Source: Microvenator marinus (GTDB lineage Bacteria > Myxococcota_A > Bradymonadia > Bradymonadales > Bradymonadaceae). From it: a stretch of DNA of 64,000 nt. The notes under the pieces are model-generated. The model was not told the DNA's origin, did no database searches, and saw only the letters and a list, made by a program, of their open reading frames with translations. The position numbers were made by a program, and so were the translations under genes. This document shows, in pieces, positions 8,801 through 17,462 of the stretch; positions within the stretch are counted from its first letter, which is position 1, and each line of letters opens with the position of its first letter. Location of the stretch: positions 2,876,001 to 2,940,000 of the forward strand of contig NZ_CP042467.1 of the NCBI RefSeq assembly GCF_007993755.1. Reading direction: 5' to 3'.

Positions 8801-9871
8801 TTAAATCGGTTGTCCTGAACGAGGAGCCTCGGACTCTTCTTCAAGATTTTCTTCACCGGAATCCAGGAGCCAAATGACTGTGGGTTCCTCTTCGGTCTCG
8901 GAGCCTGCCTCCGAGATAGAACTTGCTTGTTGAACAGGGCTGTTAATCATGACGGACGCGCCCGGTGCATATTCAACACTATCCACAATCACCACGGTTT
9001 TCTCAACGATAACGCGCTCTGGCTGGGCAAAAGGACCGATCAAAGCGCCGGCAAATGCCACCACTACCAGGGCGGCTACGGCACCGATGATCGACTGGCG
9101 ATATTGCTGGAAGAAGGTCTCTTTCTTGCGTTTTCCGAGTGAGACGACGTTGTCGCCGGCGGCCTCTTGATCCTCGTTCATCGCGTCTTCGACGCTCTCC
9201 CAGATCGAGGAGAAATCCACGCCTTCGCATACCGTGTCCATGGCTGCCGTGGTCGCGAGATGAATCTCGCCGAGCGCGTCAAACATGGCCTTTGCATCTT
9301 GGTTCGACTCGAGAAGGGCTGAGACACGAGCGCGCTCGGTGCTATTGACCTCATCATCGAAGTATCGGGTTACGAGAACTTTTTCTTCGACGCTAAGGCC
9401 CGCGTCGGACTCCTCGATTCTGCCCATCACACTCTGGAAGAAGCCATCGAACCCGGCTGCTGCACCCAGATGATCCTCGGCGATTCGAATGCCAGCCTGC
9501 ATGGTCTCAAGATGTACCAGGTACTCAGCGACGTCGTCGCGGGTATCTACAAGCTCGGCCACCCATTCTGCCTCGATCTCATCACACTCCCCGTCAAAGA
9601 ATCGCTCGAGGAGCGGTTTCAATTCTCGGAGCTCAAGCGTAGCTGGTTGGTCAATGCCGGCGAGGATCGTTTCGGGTGTGAGCGTGGACTTCTCCCAAAT
9701 GGCTTCTTCGGCCAAGCGCGCCGATGCCTCAAGCACCGCGAGCTCGTTCAAAAAGGTCTCACCAGCGGGCGTTTTCGCGAGCTTCTGTGCGAGCAATTCT
9801 TCACCGGGAGCCAGGTCCCCGTCGGCAAGTCGTGCCAGAAGTTCATATTGTGTCGCAGTCAGGGTCTTCAT
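8801..9871 (-). CDS. Membrane anti-sigma factor with three tandem cytoplasmic repeats
   Basis: A 356-residue protein encoded directly downstream of an ECF sigma factor, the usual place for its anti-sigma partner. Three segments resemble each other: about residues 9-58 (LLARLADGDLAPGE), 86-135 (LLERFFDGECDEIE) and 166-215 (LVTRYFDDEVNSTE). Each has the D/E-rich turn and following helices of anti-sigma domains, but the HxxxCxxC zinc motif is absent. One transmembrane helix lies near 265-285, followed by an extracytoplasmic region ending with TVIWLLD. It would hold the sigma factor at the inner membrane. The role is inferred from architecture and neighbourhood. Confidence 0.75.
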   Translation of the reverse strand: MKTLTATQYELLARLADGDLAPGEELLAQKLAKTPAGETFLNELAVLEASARLAEEAIWEKSTLTPETILAGIDQPATLELRELKPLLERFFDGECDEIEAEWVAELVDTRDDVAEYLVHLETMQAGIRIAEDHLGAAAGFDGFFQSVMGRIEESDAGLSVEEKVLVTRYFDDEVNSTERARVSALLESNQDAKAMFDALGEIHLATTAAMDTVCEGVDFSSIWESVEDAMNEDQEAAGDNVVSLGKRKKETFFQQYRQSIIGAVAALVVVAFAGALIGPFAQPERVIVEKTVVIVDSVEYAPGASVMINSPVQQASSISEAGSETEEEPTVIWLLDSGEENLEEESEAPRSGQPI

Positions 9872-9961
9872 AATTTTATCCTGAGGTCGGGTCTCAGCAA
9901 CTCAGACGCATCCTCAAGTGATCATATTCATTTGGTTCTTAAGATTTTCTTCAGAATTAAG

Positions 9962-10549
9962 TTAGATTTCGAGATCGTCGCCAACGTACTCACCAATCGC
10001 CTCTTGGAAGTAGCGTCTGGCGTGAAAAAGTCGGCTCATCACGGTACCTTTTGAGATGTTTAGGACATCAGCAATTTCTTCGTATGAGAGGCCGTCGACC
10101 TCTCTCAGAATCAAGATGGTACGGTGTTTTTCGCCTAGCGAATCGAGCGCCTCGAGCATTTTGGCCCGGAGCTCTTTTCGGCCGTAGACTTTGTCTGGAT
10201 TGAGTCCAAGCGTGGACGGCAAGGTGTGCTCGTCGCCATCTTCACGCGAAATGCCGTCGTCGTACTCGACCTTCTTCACCCGCTGGTTCTTGCGGATATG
10301 GTCGATGCACATATTGACGGTGATTCGGTAGAGCCAGGTATAGAAGCTCGACTGGAAGTTGAATTTCTCAAGGTATCTGTAGACCTTGACAAAGACCTCC
10401 TGGCTTACGTCCATGCTATCGTCTGCGTTTTTAAGCATGCCGTAGCATATCGAGTAGACCCGACGCTGGTAGCGCTCTACCAGTTGTCGAAATGCATCTC
10501 GATCGCCTTTTTGAGCGAGCTCAACGAGTTCTGTATCGTCCTGCTCCAC
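9962..10549 (-). CDS. RNA polymerase ECF-type sigma factor (RpoE-like)
   Basis: A 195-residue extracytoplasmic-function sigma factor. Region 2 is clear (AFRQLVERYQRRVYSICYGM, DVSQEVFVKVYRYL, FYTWLYRITVNMCIDHIRK), as is region 4 (LGEKHRTILILREVDGLSYE then EIADVLNISKGTVMSRLFHA). I chose the GTG at 10549 because GGAG lies six bases upstream; a TTG seven codons earlier is the alternative. The anti-sigma gene follows after 90 bases. The stimulus and target promoters cannot be read from the window. Confidence 0.9.
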   Translation of the reverse strand: MEQDDTELVELAQKGDRDAFRQLVERYQRRVYSICYGMLKNADDSMDVSQEVFVKVYRYLEKFNFQSSFYTWLYRITVNMCIDHIRKNQRVKKVEYDDGISREDGDEHTLPSTLGLNPDKVYGRKELRAKMLEALDSLGEKHRTILILREVDGLSYEEIADVLNISKGTVMSRLFHARRYFQEAIGEYVGDDLEI

Positions 10550-10672
10550 GATGTACTCCGTACAAGCCAAGAATCAAAAGTTCAAGCGGGCATATACCAC
10601 GAAGCTCCGCATGCAACCAGCTTTTCAAAACATACGTTGTCTTTGATGCACGAGCCTCGTAGGATGCGCGCT

Positions 10673-11782
10673 ATGAGACGTGAGTGGTACGTTTTTTGGG
10701 CGGTGATATTCATAGGATTGACGGGTTGTCCCACCTATGAAGACGAGTTTAGCGGGCGATATCGCGAGACCCCCACTGCCGAGAGAATCACGTGTTTTGA
10801 ACGGCGAGAATGTGGCTTGCTTGAGGTCGACTTCTTTAGATTTGGCGATTTTTCTCAGGCGATTGTCCGAGAGTTTGATCGCGGCCCCAGGAACACTGCT
10901 GCAAACCCGTTCGTAGAGCTCACACGCTGTTATTGGACGCGTACGGACCGCTTCCGAGAGGATTCTTTCAACCTTGCGTTCGAACGCCGAACCGGCGGGA
11001 TTCGTGGGATCACGAACGACTCAGAGATGAGTCTGGAGTTCATCGATTCCGAATCCACCTTCGACCTTGAACTCACCGAAGAGGAGCCTCGTCCAGATTG
11101 TGCAACGGTGGGCGATTATTCGATGGCTGTGACCTATGAAGGGCAGCTCGAGGCGGAACACCAAATTGAAAATCCGGTTTTTGTGATGCTCTGGTTGGGG
11201 CTTGAACGCGTGGATACGCCGGGCGGAACGGTCTACACGGGGACACAGGGGTTCTCGACCTTCCTGCGCCTTCCATCGACCTCGGTCAACGCCAGTGGCA
11301 CCAGCCTTTCTGGGCGCGTCGACCTGATTCAAATCACGCCCCCAGACGAGCGGTTCCTCTCCCAGAGTGGCGATACGTCTTACGCCATCGGGCATTTTGT
11401 AATTGTGGATGACACGCCGGGAGAGAGCGGGCGGTTCACATGGGCGCGTTCTGAGGAGCCGATTATTGCCACCACGATAGAAGCCGGCGCCGAGGGTTGG
11501 GATCTAAGTTCGGCCTATTCGGGCAAAGCGCTCCTCTTCGTTCAGGGCTCCTTGCTCGAGCTCGACCCTGCCCTTCAAGAGCGGATTGTGAACCTCGAAG
11601 GCTACGAATACGTGGACCAAAACTTTTTTATTGTGGATGTCGTGGCGGATGGTCGTGACATCGTAGAGATCAAGCTTCCGGAGCGCAGAATCCCTGAGTG
11701 GCCGAGGCTTCGTGCGACCGGTGAATTCCTGGACCAAACCGAGATCAATCTGCCCCGATTGTTCCCATTTAACTCGTTATGA
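10673..11782 (+). CDS. Lipoprotein of unknown function
   Basis: A 369-residue predicted lipoprotein. The signal ends in a lipobox (IGLTGC). The mature region is Glu/Asp-rich and appears to be mostly beta strand, with no recognised family. The ATG at 10673 fits an AGGA element about eight bases upstream; another ATG at 10664 would add three residues. The frame continues open into the divergent sigma gene, but that part has no coding character. It is the first of two lipoprotein genes on the plus strand. Confidence 0.75.
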   Translation: MRREWYVFWAVIFIGLTGCPTYEDEFSGRYRETPTAERITCFERRECGLLEVDFFRFGDFSQAIVREFDRGPRNTAANPFVELTRCYWTRTDRFREDSFNLAFERRTGGIRGITNDSEMSLEFIDSESTFDLELTEEEPRPDCATVGDYSMAVTYEGQLEAEHQIENPVFVMLWLGLERVDTPGGTVYTGTQGFSTFLRLPSTSVNASGTSLSGRVDLIQITPPDERFLSQSGDTSYAIGHFVIVDDTPGESGRFTWARSEEPIIATTIEAGAEGWDLSSAYSGKALLFVQGSLLELDPALQERIVNLEGYEYVDQNFFIVDVVADGRDIVEIKLPERRIPEWPRLRATGEFLDQTEINLPRLFPFNSL

Positions 11783-11918
11783 AAGATCGTTCTGAAATAG
11801 GTGTAATCTTACTCCACTCATGGATAATCGGCTTTCCGTTCAGCAGCCCGACCGAACGAGTTCCCGATGAATTCTGGACGTTCTCAACGCGGCAAGCTTC
11901 TTGCTTAACCATAGACTG

Positions 11919-13193
11919 ATGAAAAATTTACTCCCCATATTTTTGATTTTTGGCGCACTCATGGGGATGGGTGGTTGCGCGGCGTCGGACGCCGAATGGA
12001 ACCTCGGGGACTCAGGGCCGAGTGAAGACGATCCGGCCTTGAGAGCCGAATCCCGGCTTTTTGAGTGGGATGTCGCGGGCGCAAATGCCATATATCGAAG
12101 CGCGCTCGAGTCCTCGCCGGGGAACCCACAGCTCCTCGCAGGCAAAGCCATTACTGACCTTTTGCTCCTGCCCTATTCTGATTCGGTCGGGGCTTTGCTC
12201 CAAGGGCCGCTGGCCGCGAAGCGCACGCTTAGTCAGTCTGAGAATGTGATCTATCGCGAGTCCGGTGTACTTTATCTTTTGGCGCGTGGCGTGGGTTTTG
12301 AAGACGGTGAGAGTTTCCCAGGAATTCTGACGTTGCTTGAGACTCAGTTGCCCTGGAACGCCTCACGATTTGACGATGAGAATACTTTCTTTGGGCCTAT
12401 GGTCGAGCCTCTCAACGGCCTTTTTGACGCGTTGGTAGTGGTGTCGAGCGACTTGGCGGTGATTGCACAAGACCTGAGAGAGGCCGAATCTTCAGATGGA
12501 TTTTCGGCGTATTTCCTGCCCGGAGAGGTCTTCCACGATACCGAGTTGAACTTGGTCATCAATCGTACTGAGCTTGCGGGGCTTCGGGCCATTCTCGGTG
12601 GGGTTCGCACCGTGGTTCATTTTGGAGCGGCGTACGAGTGGGGCGCGTCTTTGTCCGAGATTATTGCGGCCCAAGACGAGGCTCGGTACGACTTGATCTC
12701 TTCCACGATGTTTCGAGATGTCCGCAATCCAGATGAACTCCTAAACGCCCGTGACGCGCTTATGGAAACGATTGGTGCGCTGAAGTCCGCGGTGGAATAC
12801 GGCATTGAGGACCGTACGAACGATATCGTGGAGTGGAGCAATATCGAGGAGTCCTTCGCCCAGGAGCTGATCGAGGTGCTTAGCGCTGCAGAGCAGGCCA
12901 TCGAGGGGCAGACTGCAATCCCTTATACCTCACCGGCAACACAGATGGACTTGAGTCCGTTGTGGAGCCCTGGTCTTACCCTGGATGCCGAAACCCATTG
13001 GTTCTTCAATGAGCCGGAATTTGGCTGGCAACTCAGTGATGATGCGCTGAAACCCTTCTTCTTCGACCAGGTTTTTGACCCGACATTTGAGTCGGAGAAT
13101 CCGCCAACGTTGGAGTTCTCGCAGGAGTCCGAGGACTTCACAGGTCTCTTCTTTGGGGACTTTGAGAGCGATTTGCGGGTCACGTACTTCTAG
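11919..13193 (+). CDS. Lipoprotein with TPR-like N-terminal region
   Basis: A 424-residue predicted lipoprotein (LIFGALMGMGGC lipobox). Residues 40-75 read as a TPR-like helix pair (FEWDVAGANAIYRSALESSP then NPQLLAGKAITDLLLLP). The remainder is mainly helical and rich in Glu and Asp, without a known domain. The ATG at 11919 is preferred to the TTG at 11901 because it begins a canonical signal peptide. Its stop overlaps that of the convergent barrel gene by four bases. Confidence 0.75.
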   Translation: MKNLLPIFLIFGALMGMGGCAASDAEWNLGDSGPSEDDPALRAESRLFEWDVAGANAIYRSALESSPGNPQLLAGKAITDLLLLPYSDSVGALLQGPLAAKRTLSQSENVIYRESGVLYLLARGVGFEDGESFPGILTLLETQLPWNASRFDDENTFFGPMVEPLNGLFDALVVVSSDLAVIAQDLREAESSDGFSAYFLPGEVFHDTELNLVINRTELAGLRAILGGVRTVVHFGAAYEWGASLSEIIAAQDEARYDLISSTMFRDVRNPDELLNARDALMETIGALKSAVEYGIEDRTNDIVEWSNIEESFAQELIEVLSAAEQAIEGQTAIPYTSPATQMDLSPLWSPGLTLDAETHWFFNEPEFGWQLSDDALKPFFFDQVFDPTFESENPPTLEFSQESEDFTGLFFGDFESDLRVTYF

Positions 13194-14575
13194 AACCGGT
13201 ACTGCACGCCAGTCTCAACGGTCACCGGGAAGTTCACCTGCCGTTCGGTCAGTGGGTAGACGTAGAACGAGCCCGAGGCTCCAATCAACGCGGTCAATGA
13301 TGGTAGGAGCTGCAGGGATACGCGTGGTCGAATATTGGCGCCCAACAAAACTTCAAATTCGTAGCGGGTGGTTCGGTCTGGATTGCAGCCGCGAATGATG
13401 GTGTTCACATCTTCGCAAACCACGATATCACCAAGTGTGGATGCCTCAACCAAAGCCGCAATTTCAGGGCGAATCGGCCCGAATGAATACCCAAGTTCAA
13501 TGCCGCCGAACCCTCGAATCGTAGTGAAATCCTGGATGATGAACCCCGAAAAGTCCCTGGCCGACGTCAGGACTTGAACCGCTCCAAGCACAGAGAATTC
13601 GCGGGTGACCGAGTAGTTCGCACCGATGGCGGCGCCGTAGTGCCCGAAGAGTTCAACGTTGGGGTCTGGAAAGTCTAAGAATGAGGCGTACGCAAAGTAA
13701 ATCTGCATGGACCAGGGGCTCTCGCCTTGGGACTGTGCGATAGGAGCTGGGGCCGCCTCCGGCTCTAGCCTACAAGAAAGCAGTCGACTTGCGAGCCGGC
13801 TCGCTGCTTCTTCCAGATCCTCAAACCTTCCAACGCTCAAGGTCTCGCGCTGAAACTCGCCTTCTGCGGCGTCATAGAGGTGAACGATGACTTGCCAGCC
13901 TGTGTTGGTGGTCTGCAGCGCGTCCACAAAGAGTATGAGTTCAGCCTCGGACACAACCGCCAAGCGGTCCGCATGGCTTTTGACAGGACTCGAATCTCGC
14001 ACGGAACGCTCAAGCGTCAGACGTGCACCCTCGTAGAACTGCACGACCGATTGTGGATAATAACCCTCTTGAATCACCAGAGCGGGGTTCAATCTGACCA
14101 TTTCCTGCATCAGCTCAAGGGGGCGGGCCACGTTCTCGCCCTTTTCGAGGTGGCTCAGCGCCAAAAAGAGCAGCGTCTCGGAGAATTCTTGAGGTTCAAC
14201 CAGGTCCCAGCCGGCAGAGCGCCAGATGGTGACCGCTTGCTCAAGAGACTGGATGGCTCCTGCGGGGTCGAGCTCGCGATACTTGGTGATACCCATCTCG
14301 GACCACGACGCCGCGAGCTTGAGAGAATCCAGGTATGAGGGGTTTTCCTCAAGCCTGCGCGAGACGCTATCGTCGGATACCGGCGAGAACTCCGGCATGC
14401 TTCGCACCAGGTTCGTGGCGCCGCTCTCAAGGGCGGCGCGAGCTTGAGCCACGCGCTCTGTGTCGGTTTCCTCGACGTAGCCGCTCGTCACGTGGACGCG
14501 ATCTTGTGCCCAACTCGCGCTTGCCACGAGCATACACAAGCCCCACACCCCAAAAACGACCCATCGACTCATCAT
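13190..14575 (-). CDS. Exported protein with C-terminal outer-membrane beta-barrel
   Basis: A 461-residue protein with a signal peptide (about residues 1-23, ending ASASWA). Residues 60-150 are helical with TPR-like character (WSEMGITKYRELDPAGAIQS). The last roughly 160 residues alternate aromatic and small residues and end with a C-terminal Phe (VETGVQYRF), typical of a barrel assembled by the Bam machinery. It may couple a periplasmic helical module to an outer-membrane barrel. Function unknown. Confidence 0.75.
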   Translation of the reverse strand: MMSRWVVFGVWGLCMLVASASWAQDRVHVTSGYVEETDTERVAQARAALESGATNLVRSMPEFSPVSDDSVSRRLEENPSYLDSLKLAASWSEMGITKYRELDPAGAIQSLEQAVTIWRSAGWDLVEPQEFSETLLFLALSHLEKGENVARPLELMQEMVRLNPALVIQEGYYPQSVVQFYEGARLTLERSVRDSSPVKSHADRLAVVSEAELILFVDALQTTNTGWQVIVHLYDAAEGEFQRETLSVGRFEDLEEAASRLASRLLSCRLEPEAAPAPIAQSQGESPWSMQIYFAYASFLDFPDPNVELFGHYGAAIGANYSVTREFSVLGAVQVLTSARDFSGFIIQDFTTIRGFGGIELGYSFGPIRPEIAALVEASTLGDIVVCEDVNTIIRGCNPDRTTRYEFEVLLGANIRPRVSLQLLPSLTALIGASGSFYVYPLTERQVNFPVTVETGVQYRF

Positions 14576-14625
14576 CGCCGCACTTTAGTCTCTTGGCCCC
14601 TAATAAAAAAGCCTCAGAAGTACGA

Positions 14626-14648
14626 AAAAGCCCGCGTGTACACGCGGA
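14626..14648 (-). terminator. Rho-independent terminator after the kinase gene
   Basis: On the minus strand the perfect 16-base palindrome CCGCGTGTACACGCGG is followed by GCTTTTT, two bases past the stop codon of the kinase gene. Its stem sequence recurs in the hairpins at 48708 and 50984. Confidence 0.75.
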
Positions 14649-14649
14649 C

Positions 14650-15564
14650 CTATGGACGAACGGTCACGGTCTCGTCCATATCCATGTCGTCAAGGCACGT
14701 ACCGGCGTCCTCAAGGTCTACGGTGTCGAGGGCTTCAATGGTTTCAGCGGCACTTTGAAAACGCGTCGCGAGCGGCTTAGCTAGCATCTTGTGTGCAACT
14801 TCGCGCAGCTTATGAGGCGTGTGCAGGTCGGGTGGTAGCTCAATTGGGATGGCCTGAAGATGGAACATCGTAATCAGGTTCAGGTCGTCGGTTTCAATGG
14901 CGTATCGACCGGTCAACATCTCGAAGAGCACAAGACCCAGGCTGTAGATATCACTTGCAGGGGTCAGCACCTCGCCGCGATTTTGCTCAGGCGACATATA
15001 GCGGATGGTGCCGACTCTCATTCCGCGCGTGGTCAGCTCGGAATCGGGGTTTGCGTAATCGCGAGCCACACCAAAATCCAGAAGCTTGGTACGCCACGGG
15101 TCATCGAGGTACGAAAACACCATGATATTATCGGGCTTGATGTCTCGGTGCTGGATGCCGTGCCAGTGGGCTTCGTGAAGGCTTTGAAGCACCTGCTTTG
15201 TGATATGGATCGCAAGGTCCGGCGCGATAGGGCCTCGAGCCATGAGCTCGGTTAGAGACTGGCCCTCCACGAACTCGAAAATCATGTAGAGCAGGCCCGA
15301 TTCTGAACGACCATAGTCGTACATCCTGATCGTATGCGGGGACTGCAGCTCGGAGAGCAGCCGGGCCTCCCTCAGGAATCGCGCCTCTAACTCTTCGTCA
15401 TACCACTGGCCGTCCAAGGCCTGCTGTGGCTTGAGAATCTTGATGGCGACTTTGCGTTCAATCTCGTCTACCCTAGCATGGAAGACCTCGCCGAACGCGC
15501 CTCGGCCTAGCACCTTGAGGATTCGGTATTTACGTTCAAAGATGTCGTTTGGTTTAGGGAGCAT
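14650..15564 (-). CDS. Serine/threonine protein kinase (Hanks type), soluble
   Basis: A 304-residue kinase that is almost only the catalytic domain. It has a glycine loop GRGAFGEVF (20-28), ATP lysine K42 in VAIKIL, catalytic loop HRDIKPDN (139-146), DFGVARD at 163-169 and SPEQ at 191-194. No transmembrane segment or sensor domain follows, only about 20 variable residues with an acidic DDMDMDETVTV end that offers possible autophosphorylation sites. It is last in an operon behind a sigma-32-like factor, a Sel1 lipoprotein and a MORN-type lipoprotein. Its substrates are unknown. Confidence 0.92.
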   Translation of the reverse strand: MLPKPNDIFERKYRILKVLGRGAFGEVFHARVDEIERKVAIKILKPQQALDGQWYDEELEARFLREARLLSELQSPHTIRMYDYGRSESGLLYMIFEFVEGQSLTELMARGPIAPDLAIHITKQVLQSLHEAHWHGIQHRDIKPDNIMVFSYLDDPWRTKLLDFGVARDYANPDSELTTRGMRVGTIRYMSPEQNRGEVLTPASDIYSLGLVLFEMLTGRYAIETDDLNLITMFHLQAIPIELPPDLHTPHKLREVAHKMLAKPLATRFQSAAETIEALDTVDLEDAGTCLDDMDMDETVTVRP

Positions 15565-15576
15565 TGCCCACTCTAG

Positions 15577-16530
15577 CTAGAGATTTTCAACACGTTCTAG
15601 GACACCCGAGACACTGTACGATTTCCACTCACCGACCTTGTTTCCGTCCGCGTATTGGCCGGTTTCTCGGAGTTGGCCATCGGTGTACCAGTAGCTCCAA
15701 GGGCCTTGTTTTTTGCCATCTTTGTAGAGTCCTTCCGACTCCTTTTGACCATTTGCGTGCCAAAAGACCCAGTTTCCTTCGCGTTTATCGTCGAGCCATG
15801 CCCCTTGAGCGCTCGACTGACCATTGGGATGATAGAGTTCGCTTGCGCCGGTTTTTACGCCATCCATCCAAGTGACACGCGCCACTGGAACACCCGCAGA
15901 CGTCTGGCGCACCCACTCACCATGCTTCTTTCCGGCACGCCACATGCCGGACTCGCGCGAGCCATCGAGGTAGGTGCGCTGGGATACTCCCTCCTCGAGT
16001 CCGTTGGAGAACGTGACGACTTCTTCGGCGCCTTCCCGAAAGAGTTTCCAGGGACCTTCGCGCTTATCATCAACGAGTAGCCCCTCTTCCTGCACGCTGC
16101 CATCGGGCTGTAGCCGTTTCAGCCAAACGCCCTTTTCTCGCCGCTGAAGCTCCTCTTGAAGTGCGCCCGTTGGGTAGAAGACCTTGCGCTCACTTAGGAT
16201 GCCTTCGTCAAAATCCTCGAGACTTCGCTGGCCGCCGTCGTCGTACCAACGCCATTGCTTGACGGGGTACCCACGATCGTCGAGCTGTAGCTCGCGCACG
16301 AGCACCTGTTCAGGGTTCCATTGCAGGAGAAAGCCCACGGGGAGCGGGTCCTCGGGGCGATGACAGGTCACGGTGCGAAACCCGTCTTCGCTAAAATCAT
16401 CGGCGAGGTCTGTACCGTCGGGGCATCGCAACTGCCGGTCTGCCGGTCTCTGAGGCCATCCATCAGGCGTCAAAGGCTCTGCCGCACAGCCGACCAACCC
16501 CAAAGCACATGTAATCAGCATGTTTCTCAA
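15577..16530 (-). CDS. Lipoprotein with MORN-variant (YwqK-type) repeats
   Basis: A 317-residue predicted lipoprotein (ALGLVGC lipobox). From about residue 85 to the end it consists of repeats built on G-x-W-x-x-Y/F-x-x-x-G with NGQ turns, such as YHPNGQSSAQGAW, HANGQKESEGLY and YTDGQLRETGQY. This is the MORN-like repeat of proteins often labelled YwqK antitoxin, though nothing here suggests a toxin-antitoxin role. The start overlaps the stop of the Sel1 gene by four bases (ATGA), so translation is coupled. Twelve bases separate it from the kinase gene. Confidence 0.8.
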   Translation of the reverse strand: MRNMLITCALGLVGCAAEPLTPDGWPQRPADRQLRCPDGTDLADDFSEDGFRTVTCHRPEDPLPVGFLLQWNPEQVLVRELQLDDRGYPVKQWRWYDDGGQRSLEDFDEGILSERKVFYPTGALQEELQRREKGVWLKRLQPDGSVQEEGLLVDDKREGPWKLFREGAEEVVTFSNGLEEGVSQRTYLDGSRESGMWRAGKKHGEWVRQTSAGVPVARVTWMDGVKTGASELYHPNGQSSAQGAWLDDKREGNWVFWHANGQKESEGLYKDGKKQGPWSYWYTDGQLRETGQYADGNKVGEWKSYSVSGVLERVENL

Positions 16531-17462
16531 GGTGTACCTGCAATCCGCTCAGTTTTCCGAATGGAGCGTTGCGCCACACAGCCTCGCTCGAGCCCTCGTT
16601 GACACGAGAGATTGTAGAATTCCCTGGCCGTGGTCAGGTTCCGATCAACCTCTACGCCCTCATGGAGGATCAGGCCCGCGTTATAACAAGCGATCGCATC
16701 ACCGCGATTGCAAACCCCAACGTTGATAAGGAACTTAGAGCGACGGCGCGACTGGGCATCTTGGGGCTGATGTTTGGCGGCCAGTGTATAGTACTGGCGC
16801 GCCTTGACGGGGTCTGGGTCTACACCGACACCTTCGGAAAAAATCTTCGCGAGTGTGGCGCAACCATCGCCAGTTTCTTCGTTACATGAGCGTTCAAAAA
16901 ACGCTTCGCTTTTGGGCTTATCTTGTGGGACGCCGGAGCCAAAATAATAGGCCTGGCCTGCCCTAAGACACGACGAGGAGACGCCGAGTTCGCACGCTTT
17001 TTCGTCGAGTCTGACGGATTCGGTGAGCTCAGACTCGAGCCGCCAAAGGTCGCGTTTGGCAGCTGCCCATTCGGCGCAACCTCGCCCCACGCCTTGTTCA
17101 CACGCGCTTTTGAAGACTGGAATCGCGTTTCGTCTTGAACCAAATTTGGCGAGTTCCACACACGCCAAGGGCTCACCTTTGTCGCACGATTCTCGAAGAG
17201 CCTGGTTCATCTCGGCCTTGTTTTCGGGGATTCGCCCGAAGAACTTGGCCATCTCCATACAACCATCGGCCTCACCGAGTTCGCATGCAAATTGGAAGGC
17301 TACGAGCGCGCGATCTGGCTTTTGGTCGAGAGCCGAGTGCTTTCCCCAGTTCATGCATTGTTGGGCATCCTCGTCCACACATGCTTCCCAACGGGGGTCT
17401 GCCTTAGATGTTGCGCATCCAAAGCCCATGACCAAAACCGCGAAGAGAAGCCAGTGTTTCAT
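16527..17462 (-). CDS. Cysteine-rich Sel1-repeat lipoprotein (Hcp-like)
   Basis: A 311-residue predicted lipoprotein (VMGFGC lipobox). At least seven Sel1-like alpha/alpha repeats carry paired cysteines, as in FACELGEADGCMEMAKF, SACEQGVGRGCAEWA and KACELGVSSSCLRAG, the disulfide-stabilised arrangement seen in Helicobacter Hcp proteins. Such solenoids usually mediate protein contacts in the periplasm. It overlaps the upstream sigma gene and the downstream MORN gene by four bases each, so all three are co-translated. Confidence 0.85.
   Translation of the reverse strand: MKHWLLFAVLVMGFGCATSKADPRWEACVDEDAQQCMNWGKHSALDQKPDRALVAFQFACELGEADGCMEMAKFFGRIPENKAEMNQALRESCDKGEPLACVELAKFGSRRNAIPVFKSACEQGVGRGCAEWAAAKRDLWRLESELTESVRLDEKACELGVSSSCLRAGQAYYFGSGVPQDKPKSEAFFERSCNEETGDGCATLAKIFSEGVGVDPDPVKARQYYTLAAKHQPQDAQSRRRSKFLINVGVCNRGDAIACYNAGLILHEGVEVDRNLTTAREFYNLSCQRGLERGCVAQRSIRKTERIAGTP

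Noticed and set aside
10226-10672. Upstream extension of the lipoprotein gene across the sigma-factor gene
   Set aside because: The extension is antisense to sigma region 2 and 4 sequence, and the lipobox signal peptide begins at 10673.
15577-16530. MORN-type protein as a YwqK-type antitoxin
   Set aside because: It is a predicted lipoprotein with no toxin partner; the antitoxin label is a family-name artefact.
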